A stretch of DNA of 8,328 nt from Bordetella sp. (GTDB lineage Bacteria; Pseudomonadota; Gammaproteobacteria; Burkholderiales; Burkholderiaceae_B): assembly GCA_027450125.1 (NCBI GenBank), contig DAIDKG010000342.1:1-8328 (forward strand). Direction: 5' to 3'. The notes below the pieces were generated by a model, which saw only the letters and a program-made list of their open reading frames with translations, had not been told where the DNA came from and did not search any database. A program made the translations under genes and the position numbers. How positions within the stretch are numbered: position 1 is the first letter of the stretch; the number at the start of each line of letters is the position of its first letter. Of the stretch, positions 1 through 5,197 are shown piece by piece.

Positions 1-428
1 CGGCCCGGCACGTTGTAAAGCAGGGTGGGCAGTTCCACCGCTTCGGCCACGGCGCGGAAATGGCGATACATGCCTTCCTGGCTGGGCTTGTTGTAGTAGG
101 GCACGACCGACAGGCCGGCCTGCGCGCCGACCTTCAGGGCATGGCGCGACAGGTGGATGGCTTCGTCGGTGGAATTGGCGCCCACCCCGGCGATGACGGG
201 AATGCGGCCGGCCGCATGCTCGACCGCGATGCGGATCAGCTCGGCGTGCTCGTCAATGGAAACCGTGGGCGACTCGCCCGACGTGCCCACCACGACGAGA
301 GCGTCCGTGCCTTCGGCCACGTGCCAGTCGATCAGCGCGCGATAGGCATCCAGATCGAGACTGCCATCGGGATGCATGGGGGTTACCAGGGCAACCAGGC
401 TGCCTTGGAAGACAGGGGTCGTTGTCAT
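1..428 (-). CDS. dapA: 4-hydroxy-tetrahydrodipicolinate synthase, N-terminal part (cut by window edge)
   Basis: DapA condenses pyruvate with aspartate-4-semialdehyde in the cytoplasm, the first committed step of lysine and diaminopimelate synthesis. I translated this by hand on the minus strand from an ATG at 428-426; 142 full codons are visible before the left edge. The N-terminal half of the TIM barrel is unmistakable: GTSGESPT at residues 48-55, with Thr49 matching the catalytic Thr44 of E. coli Dap[11 protein letters not shown] at 110-119, with Tyr112 matching Tyr107; and YNVPGR at 138-143, with Tyr138 and Arg143 matching Tyr133 and Arg138. The Schiff-base lysine lies beyond the window. 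Ser50 replaces the second threonine of the usual GTTGE, a mild change. The start is backed by GGAG six bases upstream. It is probably the last gene seen of the run from 2155, 94 bases after the M50 peptidase gene; that gap could hold its own promoter, but I find no convincing one. Family-level alternatives (other DHDPS/NAL lyases) are less likely given the motif match. Confidence 0.95.
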   Translation of the reverse strand, partial: MTTTPVFQGSLVALVTPMHPDGSLDLDAYRALIDWHVAEGTDALVVVGTSGESPTVSIDEHAELIRIAVEHAAGRIPVIAGVGANSTDEAIHLSRHALKVGAQAGLSVVPYYNKPSQEGMYRHFRAVAEAVELPTLLYNVPG

Positions 429-522
429 CGAAAACTCCAGACCTGGATTCGGCAGGCCGGTTGAGAGCAGATTAAACCGGCAAGTTTACTGGATAACGTC
501 CGTAACGCTATACAAATTCCCA

Positions 523-1170
523 TTACAGGAACCAGCTCACCACCATGCGCCCGAAACTGAGGAACGGCCCCAGGAACAGTCCGAGCGCGCCCGTGACCAG
601 CAAAAGCAGCACGATCATCAGGCCATAGGGTTCGATGCGGGCGTAATGCCAGGCCGCCCGGTTGGGCAACAGGCTGAAAACAATGCGTCCGCCGTCCAGC
701 GGCAGGACGTGCAGCAGGTTCATGGCCATGAGCACCAGGTTCACGTTCACCCCGGCCACCGCCATGTCGAACCAGAAATACTCGTGCATGCCGCTGGCCG
801 CATAGGCGCGCAGCAGCAGCGTCCAGACCAGGGCCATGGCCAGATTGGCCGCCGGCCCCGCCAGGGCCACCCACAGCATGTCCTTCTTGGGACGGCGCAG
901 GCGGCCGAAATCCACGGGCACGGGCTTGGCCCATCCGAACAGCACGCCGGTGCCGCCCAGCAGCTTGGCGCCCAGGAGCATGACCAGCGGCACCAGCAGC
1001 GTGCCGACCGGGTCGATGTGCCTGGCAGGATTGAGGCTGACCCGGCCGGCCTGGTAGGCCGTCGGATCGCCGAAAATTCGCGCCACATAGCCGTGGGCCG
1101 CTTCATGCAGCGTGATCGCGAAGATCAGCGGCAAGGCGTAGACCGCAATGGTCTGGATGATCTGGTTCAT
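523..1170 (-). CDS. M50-family (site-2 protease type) membrane metallopeptidase
   Basis: This is a 215-residue polytopic membrane protein of the compact M50B group, zinc proteases that cut within the membrane. The zinc-binding HEAAH motif (residues 22-26, His22/Glu23/His26) sits in the first hydrophobic segment (about 8-30). The third ligand region is LPLDGGR at 156-162 with Asp159, near the C-terminal side of the fourth segment. The family AGPAAN motif is at 104-109, and RVSLNPARHIDP at 43-54 is also typical. Further hydrophobic segments lie at about 55-75, 98-120, 135-157 and 182-206. There is no PDZ domain, so this is the short form without the regulatory domain found in RseP. The substrate is unknown. 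The ATG at 1170-1168 has no clear ribosome binding site (the bases before it are pyrimidine-rich), but no better in-frame start is visible. It lies 34 bases downstream of yciO, which suggests one transcript and perhaps translation helped by coupling. Confidence 0.9.
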   Translation of the reverse strand: MNQIIQTIAVYALPLIFAITLHEAAHGYVARIFGDPTAYQAGRVSLNPARHIDPVGTLLVPLVMLLGAKLLGGTGVLFGWAKPVPVDFGRLRRPKKDMLWVALAGPAANLAMALVWTLLLRAYAASGMHEYFWFDMAVAGVNVNLVLMAMNLLHVLPLDGGRIVFSLLPNRAAWHYARIEPYGLMIVLLLLVTGALGLFLGPFLSFGRMVVSWFL

Positions 1171-1204
1171 GGGGAAATTGTAGATGCGCGCGGTTGCGGC
1201 GGGT

Positions 1205-1831
1205 TCAGGACAGGCCCAGCAGCGCTGGGTCGCCGCGCCCGCGGCGCAGCACCGCCGGTTCGGCGCCGGTCAGGTCCAGCACCGTGGTGGGCGACTGGGC
1301 GCAGGCCCCCGCGTCCAGCACCGCTGCCAGCTCGTGCGCGTAGCGCTCGACGATTTCCTCGGGATCGTTCAGGGCGTCTTCTTCATCCTTGGGGATGAGC
1401 GTGGTCGACAGCAGGGGTTCGCCGATTTCCTCGAGCAGGGCCAGGGCGACCTTGTGCTCGGGCACGCGTATGCCGATGGTCTTGCGCGAGGGATGCGACA
1501 CCCGCCGCGGCACCTCGCGCGTGGCCTCCAGGATGAAGGTCCACGGCCCGGGGGTGGCCGCCTTGAGGAGACGGTACTGCCGATTGTCGACCTTGGCCAT
1601 CAGGCCGATCTCGGCCAGGTCGCGACACAGCAGCGTCAGGTGATGACGCTCGTCCAGGCCGCGCAGTCGACGCATGGCGTCGGCGGCTTCCTTGTCGTCG
1701 AGCCGGGCCACCACGGCATAGCTGGAATCGGTGGGAACGGCGAGCAGCCCGCCGTCGCGCAGCCATTGCGCGGCCTGGCGCAGCAGGCGGGGCTGGGGGT
1801 TCTCGGGGTGCAGGGTCAGTAGCAAAGCCAT
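1205..1831 (-). CDS. yciO: YciO-type Sua5/YciO/YrdC family protein (annotated L-threonylcarbamoyladenylate synthase)
   Basis: The 208-residue protein matches E. coli YciO in length and along its whole sequence: HPENPQ at 8-13, GGLLAVPTDS at 27-36, TLLCRDLAEI at 66-75, TPGPWTFILE at 93-102, EVPRRV at 106-111, RKTIGIRVP at 116-124, GEPLLSTTL at 137-145, DPEEI at 156-160 and PTTVLDLT at 181-188. The fold binds ATP/AMP and nucleic acid. The TsaC/YrdC and Sua5 members make threonylcarbamoyl-AMP for the t6A tRNA modification; the cellular role of YciO itself is less clear. Here the KxR motif of TsaC is RLR (55-57), as in YciO, so the safer name is YciO rather than TsaC. There is no C-terminal Sua5 domain. 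AGGA seven bases before the ATG at 1831 supports the start. The upstream 91-residue gene ends 48 bases before it and the M50 gene begins 34 bases after it, consistent with an operon. Confidence 0.9.
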   Translation of the reverse strand: MALLLTLHPENPQPRLLRQAAQWLRDGGLLAVPTDSSYAVVARLDDKEAADAMRRLRGLDERHHLTLLCRDLAEIGLMAKVDNRQYRLLKAATPGPWTFILEATREVPRRVSHPSRKTIGIRVPEHKVALALLEEIGEPLLSTTLIPKDEEDALNDPEEIVERYAHELAAVLDAGACAQSPTTVLDLTGAEPAVLRRGRGDPALLGLS

Positions 1832-1879
1832 ACGACTATCCTAGCATTGCCGCGCCGTCTGCCCAGACTGCGCCCGGCC

Positions 1880-2155
1880 TCAGCCCTGCACGCCCATCAG
1901 GCCGTCGACGATGGACTGCCCATGCGAGACGGCCGCCTGCACGGCCTCGCGAGGGCTGTACACGACGCTGCCCTGCTCGAAGAATGGCACCCGGTATTCG
2001 TGGCCCGGATCCTGCACCGAGTTGGCGGCAACGACCTGCACGGTGGCAGTAAAGATCGGGCTGCTGGCATTGGCCGCCATCACTTCCTGTGCAGTGCCCC
2101 GCAACACCTTGGCGGTCAGGCGGTAACCCTTGTAAACACAATTGTTTTGAATCAC
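1880..2155 (-). CDS. Small protein of unknown function, 91 residues, GTG start
   Basis: I do not recognise this protein with certainty. It begins MIQNNCVYKGYRLTAKV, continues with two further strand-like stretches (PIFTATVQVV at about 32-41 and HEYRVPFF at about 52-59), and ends in a probable helix (SPREAVQAAVSHGQSIVDGL, about 67-86). A beta-beta-beta-alpha layout with an early aromatic YKGY motif resembles small proteobacterial domains of unknown function; that resemblance is from memory only. No signal peptide or membrane segment is visible, so it is probably cytoplasmic. The reading frame is open further upstream to ATGs at 2179 and 2206, but the GTG at 2155-2153 has a near-perfect AAGGAG six bases before it, so I chose GTG. 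It is the first gene of the minus-strand run leading to yciO, the M50 peptidase and dapA, and lies divergent to tRNA-His. A TATGCT hexamer on the minus strand near 2175-2180 could be a -10, but no good -35 accompanies it. Confidence 0.75.
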   Translation of the reverse strand: MIQNNCVYKGYRLTAKVLRGTAQEVMAANASSPIFTATVQVVAANSVQDPGHEYRVPFFEQGSVVYSPREAVQAAVSHGQSIVDGLMGVQG

Positions 2156-2260
2156 GCAATGCTCCTTGAAACCCAGCATACCGTGGCTTGATGACGGTTT
2201 ACGCACGACTGTGGCCTTGCCGCGACAGGGGCAAACCCGGCGATTGTGGCCCCCAGAACC

Positions 2261-2289
2261 CGGACTCTGCCAAAATATCGTGCTAGAAT
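2261..2289 (+). promoter_or_regulatory. Probable sigma-70 promoter of tRNA-His
   Basis: An extended -10 element, TGCTAGAAT, lies at 2281-2289 (hexamer TAGAAT, five of six consensus bases, plus the TGn extension). A weak -35, CGGACT, lies at 2261-2266 with exactly 17 bases between (three of six matches, the central GAC kept). The predicted start is near 2296, about 40 bases before the mature tRNA. The sequence CTCGCTTCTTT that follows gives a short leader. The position and extended -10 suit a stable-RNA promoter; the assignment is inferred from the sequence alone. Confidence 0.6.
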
Positions 2290-2337
2290 CTCGCTTCTTT
2301 GCCGTAACGGCTGCCGCATGATGGCCGTTGCGCTATG

Positions 2338-2413
2338 GTGGCCGTAGCTCAGTTGGTAGAGTCCCGGATTGTGATTCCGGCTGTCGTGGGTTCGAGTCCC
2401 ATCGGCCACCCCA
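2338..2413 (+). tRNA. tRNA-His (anticodon GTG)
   Basis: The full cloverleaf can be folded by hand. The acceptor stem 2338-2344 pairs with 2403-2409 over seven perfect pairs. The D arm is 2347-2350 with 2359-2362, closing with one G-U. The anticodon stem CCGGA/TCCGG (2364-2368 with 2376-2380) carries GTG at 2371-2373. The T stem GTGGG/CCCAT has loop TTCGAGT at 2391-2397. The discriminator C is at 2410 and the CCA end is encoded at 2411-2413. The base before the gene, 2337, is G and can pair with C2410, supplying the extra G-1 that is the identity element of histidine tRNA, so the mature RNA probably begins at 2337. It closely resembles E. coli hisR. It appears to be a single-gene unit; no other tRNA is in the window. 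Confidence 0.97.
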
Positions 2414-2437
2414 AATTTTTCTGCACGAAATCAAACG

Positions 2438-2452
2438 CTCGAATTTTTCGAG
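2438..2452 (+). terminator. Small hairpin after tRNA-His, possible terminator
   Basis: A perfect six-pair inverted repeat, CTCGAA and TTCGAG, separated by three T bases, lies 25 bases after the CCA end. It is AT-rich at its tip and is not followed directly by a T run; the nearest T run is six bases at 2479-2484. It may act as a 3' end or processing signal for the tRNA transcript, but it is weak as a rho-independent terminator. Confidence 0.25.
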
Positions 2453-2619
2453 AGCCCGATGCTCTTGACTGCCAGGCGTTTTTTCGTATCACGCTGTCCG
2501 GCTCGCCCGGCCCGCTGCACGAGGCAGGCGAGCCCGCCTCGGCCACCCGCGCTGACCGCACAGAATCGCCTGCGCAATTTGCAGGGAAAACAACCAGGCG
2601 GCATCGAACACGTAGGCCC

Positions 2620-2636
2620 GGCATACGCTGGCATAC
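2620..2636 (+). repeat. Direct repeat GGCATAC, two copies ten bases apart
   Basis: GGCATAC occurs at 2620-2626 and again at 2630-2636, so the copies start exactly one helical turn apart and face the same side of DNA. They lie 28 to 44 bases before the diguanylate cyclase start, where an activator or repressor could bind. Function is inferred from position only. Confidence 0.4.
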
Positions 2637-2637
2637 T

Positions 2638-2661
2638 TATGGCAATCGAATAATCGCCATA
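2638..2661 (+). promoter_or_regulatory. Inverted repeat over a possible -10 element of the cyclase gene
   Basis: TATGGC (2638-2643) and GCCATA (2656-2661) form a perfect six-base inverted repeat with a 12-base AT-rich centre. The centre contains AATAAT (2649-2654), five of six matches to a -10 element; a CTGGCA at 2628-2633 could be a -35, though the 15-base spacing is short. If used, transcription would begin close to the GTG at 2664, giving almost no leader. It could instead be a simple operator. Confidence 0.3.
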
Positions 2662-2663
2662 TC

Positions 2664-3614
2664 GTGAACATCCTCCGTTCAATCGCGGCCCGCATCCGGC
2701 ATCGCAAGCATGTCCGATACTCGCATCTGAAGACGCTGCTCACCGTCATGCGCGACGGCATATTGCTCGTCGGCCACGACGGAACAATCGAGTACGCGAA
2801 CGAAACGTTCTGCGAGCAGTTCTGCGTCGATGCCGCGCCCGAGTCCCTGACGGGCATGACGAGCGGCGAGGTAATCGCCATCATCGCTGCGCAGTACAAG
2901 GATTCGAAATCGGCAATAGAGCGGATCCGTTTCCTGGTCGAGCAGAACGTGCCGTGCCTGGGCGAAGAGATCGCCATGGCCTCCGGACGCACGCTGCTGC
3001 GCGATTTCATCCCGATCGAGCTTCGTCCCGGAAAAATGGCCCGCGTCTGGCATCACCGCGACGTGACCGCATTGCGCGCGGCCCAGGCAAAACTGGAAAC
3101 GCTGAGCAACATCGACGGACTGACGCAGATCGCCAATCGCCGCAAGCTTGACGATCACTTCCCGCGCGAAGTGGATCGCTGCGCGAGCGAGAATCTGCCG
3201 CTTTCGTTTGCCATGATCGATGTCGACTACTTCAAGAAATTCAATGATCGATACGGGCATCTCGAGGGCGACGACTGCCTGCGCCGCATAGCCAGGACGG
3301 TGCAGCAGTGCGCCCAGGACCCCCGCGACCTGATAGGCCGCTACGGCGGGGAGGAATTCTTCGCGCTGCTCCCGAGCGCCGACTCGGCGGCGGCGGCGCA
3401 GATCGCGGCGCAAGTGCGCCGCAGGATCCACGACCTGGGTATCGAACATCTCGATTCAGGCGTCTCGCCTTATGTGACGGTGTCGATCGGCCTGGTCACG
3501 CTCCAGCCCGGCCCGCGCACCTCGACCAACGACATACTGAAAGCAGCCGATGCGGCGCTGTACGAAGCCAAAGGGCAAGGGCGCAATCGCGTTTGTGCGC
3601 GCGAATTACTGTGA
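2664..3614 (+). CDS. PAS-GGDEF diguanylate cyclase
   Basis: The protein has 316 residues and makes cyclic di-GMP from two GTP. An N-terminal basic stretch (residues 1-20) is followed by a PAS sensory domain (about 21-133, with MRDGILLVGHDGTIEYAN at 29-46 as its typical opening), a short linker helix, and a GGDEF domain from NIDGLTQIANRR (149-160) to the end. The active-site GGEEF is at 228-232. Metal and guanine-binding residues are kept: Asp186 in the IDVD motif, Asn194, and Asp203. The inhibitory I-site RxxD is not kept: the aligned residues are Asp219 and Asp222 (DPRD). No membrane segment or signal peptide is visible, so it is probably a soluble sensor whose PAS ligand cannot be told from sequence. 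The GTG start is the most upstream in-frame option after a stop at 2613 and keeps the PAS domain whole, but it lacks a clear ribosome binding site. The next gene starts 44 bases later on the same strand. Confidence 0.93.
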   Translation: MNILRSIAARIRHRKHVRYSHLKTLLTVMRDGILLVGHDGTIEYANETFCEQFCVDAAPESLTGMTSGEVIAIIAAQYKDSKSAIERIRFLVEQNVPCLGEEIAMASGRTLLRDFIPIELRPGKMARVWHHRDVTALRAAQAKLETLSNIDGLTQIANRRKLDDHFPREVDRCASENLPLSFAMIDVDYFKKFNDRYGHLEGDDCLRRIARTVQQCAQDPRDLIGRYGGEEFFALLPSADSAAAAQIAAQVRRRIHDLGIEHLDSGVSPYVTVSIGLVTLQPGPRTSTNDILKAADAALYEAKGQGRNRVCARELL

Positions 3615-3658
3615 CACAATAACAATCCAGATCAGTCAGCCAGTTTCTTGCCGACGCA

Positions 3659-4132
3659 ATGAATGAACTCGAGCGCATCATCCTGCTGCCGATACGCCTG
3701 TCGGGGCCCCTGAACATTCTGCTCAAGGAAGTCCTGAACAACGTCCTGGCGGAGGCGCGCCGGGAATACGAAGTGACGGGCATGGTCCGCGCCGTGGCAA
3801 ACGGCTACCTGCGCTGGAGCAACGAGCTGCTCGGCATCGAGAACGACATCCACCAGACCCTGGGCGCCTACGTGCGCATGCTGGCCATCGCCATTCCCGA
3901 TCTCTTCGTCGTGTCCTACGACCGCAAGGCCTTCCGCGACTACCAGCTCGACGAAAACGAAAAGCAGGCGCTGGACGCCGCGCGCGCCATGTTCGAGGCC
4001 AAGCTGAACCTGGCCAAGAACGCCGCGGCCGCCATGGGCTCGGACCTGACCACGCTGCAATCGTCCATCATCCGGCAAAGCCCGGTCTTCAACGGCGACA
4101 GCAGGCCGAAAGTCCAGCGCGTCTACCGCTGA
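3659..4132 (+). CDS. Hypothetical protein, 157 residues, mostly helical
   Basis: I do not recognise this protein. It reads as helical throughout: a hydrophobic amphipathic start (residues 5-32, LERIILLPIRLSG then a leucine/asparagine-rich helix), a second helix containing VRAVANGYLRWSNELLGIENDIHQ (43-66), a hydrophobic stretch YVRMLAIAIPDLFVVSYD (71-88) that is too short and mixed for a confident membrane span, and a charged, alanine-rich helix ENEKQALDAARAMFEAKLNLAKNAAAAM (99-126). The tail is polar and ends KVQRVYR. There is no signal peptide and no cysteine. The ATG at 3659 is the first possible start after a stop at 3620; it has no obvious ribosome binding site. It is 44 bases behind the diguanylate cyclase and 38 bases before the dehydrogenase, so co-transcription with either is plausible, and a link to c-di-GMP signalling is only a guess from position. 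Codon usage matches its neighbours, which supports a real gene. Confidence 0.8.
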   Translation: MNELERIILLPIRLSGPLNILLKEVLNNVLAEARREYEVTGMVRAVANGYLRWSNELLGIENDIHQTLGAYVRMLAIAIPDLFVVSYDRKAFRDYQLDENEKQALDAARAMFEAKLNLAKNAAAAMGSDLTTLQSSIIRQSPVFNGDSRPKVQRVYR

Positions 4133-4170
4133 TCGCCCCTCCCCCGACCGGATCCCCGCCCCGCATCGAC

Positions 4171-5145
4171 ATGGCCACCCGTCCTCGCATCATCGTTTCC
4201 GTCCCCGTTCCCGAGGACCTGCGCGCCGAACTGGCCGCCCGTTTCGACATTGTCGACGTACCCGTGGGCGTGCCCCCCGCCGACGCCCTGCCCGCCGAGC
4301 TGCGCGCCGGCATCCTGGGCCAGCTCATCACGCCGCAGACCCGCGTCGACGAAAACCTGATGCAGTCACTGCCCAGCCTGCGGGTAAGTTCGAACTTCGC
4401 CGTCGGCTACGACAATGTCGACTTGCAGGCAGCCAACCGGCACAAGGTGCTGATCTGCAATACGCCCAATGTGCTCAACAACGCGGTGGCCGATGTCATC
4501 CTGGGCCTGATGCTCTGCCTGGCCCGCAATCTTGTCGCCGGCGATGCCTTCGTACGCAGCGGCGCCTGGACCCGCGGCCCCTTTCCCTTGACGCACGACA
4601 TCCGCGGCAAGACCTTCGGCCTGCTGGGCATGGGACGCATCGGCCGCGTTGCGGCCCGCGGGGCGCAGGCCTTCGACATGAAGGTCATCTACCACAATCG
4701 CCGCCAGGACGAGCAGGCTGAAGCCCAGGGGCTGGCCTCCTACGTCGACCGCGACACGCTGTTTCGCACAGCCGACGTACTTTGCGTGCTGGTGCCGCTT
4801 ACCGCCGAGACCCGCCACAGCGTCGGCGCGCGCGAGTTCGGCATGATGAAACCCACGGCCTATCTCATCAACACCGCGCGCGGCGCGGTGCTGGACGAAG
4901 CCGCGCTGGTCGAGGCCTTGCGCAGCGGCAGGATCGCCGGCGCGGGACTGGACGTGATGGAAACCGAGCCATTACCGGCCGACAGTCCGTTGTGCAGCCT
5001 GCCCAATGTCGTCCTGCAGGCCCACGTGGGCAGCGCCACTCACGAAACGCGGCGCGCCATGATCGAACTGGCCGTGCACAATCTCATCGACGCCTTGAGC
5101 GGCGTGCGCCCAACGGCCATGGTCAACCCCGAAATCTGGGCTTGA
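4171..5145 (+). CDS. D-isomer specific 2-hydroxyacid dehydrogenase (GhrB/GRHPR-like glyoxylate or hydroxypyruvate reductase)
   Basis: The 324-residue enzyme belongs to the family that interconverts 2-keto acids and D-2-hydroxy acids with NAD(P)H. The catalytic domain flanks a Rossmann domain with the GMGRIG nucleotide motif at 153-158. The catalytic residues follow family spacing: Arg237 in NTARG, Glu266 in DVMETEP, and His285 in AHVGSAT. The last motif is usually PHIGSAT, so an alanine stands in place of the proline. After the second strand the sequence reads YHNRR (174-178); the arginine pair in place of an acidic residue suggests NADPH rather than NADH. The early VGYDNVDLQAAN (78-89) and TPNVLNNAVAD (98-108) are family landmarks. 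Substrates are likely glyoxylate, hydroxypyruvate or 2-ketogluconate, but sequence alone cannot choose. The start lacks a strong ribosome binding site. The gene lies 38 bases after the 157-residue protein and converges on the GGDEF-EAL gene with 52 bases between them. Confidence 0.9.
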   Translation: MATRPRIIVSVPVPEDLRAELAARFDIVDVPVGVPPADALPAELRAGILGQLITPQTRVDENLMQSLPSLRVSSNFAVGYDNVDLQAANRHKVLICNTPNVLNNAVADVILGLMLCLARNLVAGDAFVRSGAWTRGPFPLTHDIRGKTFGLLGMGRIGRVAARGAQAFDMKVIYHNRRQDEQAEAQGLASYVDRDTLFRTADVLCVLVPLTAETRHSVGAREFGMMKPTAYLINTARGAVLDEAALVEALRSGRIAGAGLDVMETEPLPADSPLCSLPNVVLQAHVGSATHETRRAMIELAVHNLIDALSGVRPTAMVNPEIWA

Positions 5146-5197
5146 GCGGCCTCACGGCCTGCCGAGACCGCAAGCCCCCGGTAAATCGGCAGAAACC

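Noticed and set aside
429..522. Separate promoter for dapA in the 94-base gap after the M50 gene
   Set aside because: TTTAAT and TTGTAT hexamers are present on the minus strand, but none pairs with a partner element at 16-18 bases.
376..1398. Long plus-strand reading frame (340 codons) opposite dapA, the M50 gene and yciO
   Set aside because: It is a shadow of GC-rich coding DNA: its protein is rich in Q, H, R, G and A with no fold-like pattern, and the minus-strand genes have clear motifs and start sites.
2539..2548. Ten-base copy (TCGGCCACCC) of the tRNA-His 3' end 137 bases downstream, as a possible attachment-site duplicate
   Set aside because: It is too short, GC-rich and not accompanied by an integrase or foreign genes; chance is the simpler explanation.
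2679..3449. 256-codon minus-strand frame opposite the diguanylate cyclase
   Set aside because: The plus strand encodes complete PAS and GGDEF motifs; the antisense product has no recognisable domain.
5146..5197. Possible bidirectional terminator between the convergent dehydrogenase and GGDEF-EAL genes
   Set aside because: Only short GGCC and GCGG/CCGC pairings are visible and no T run follows on either strand.
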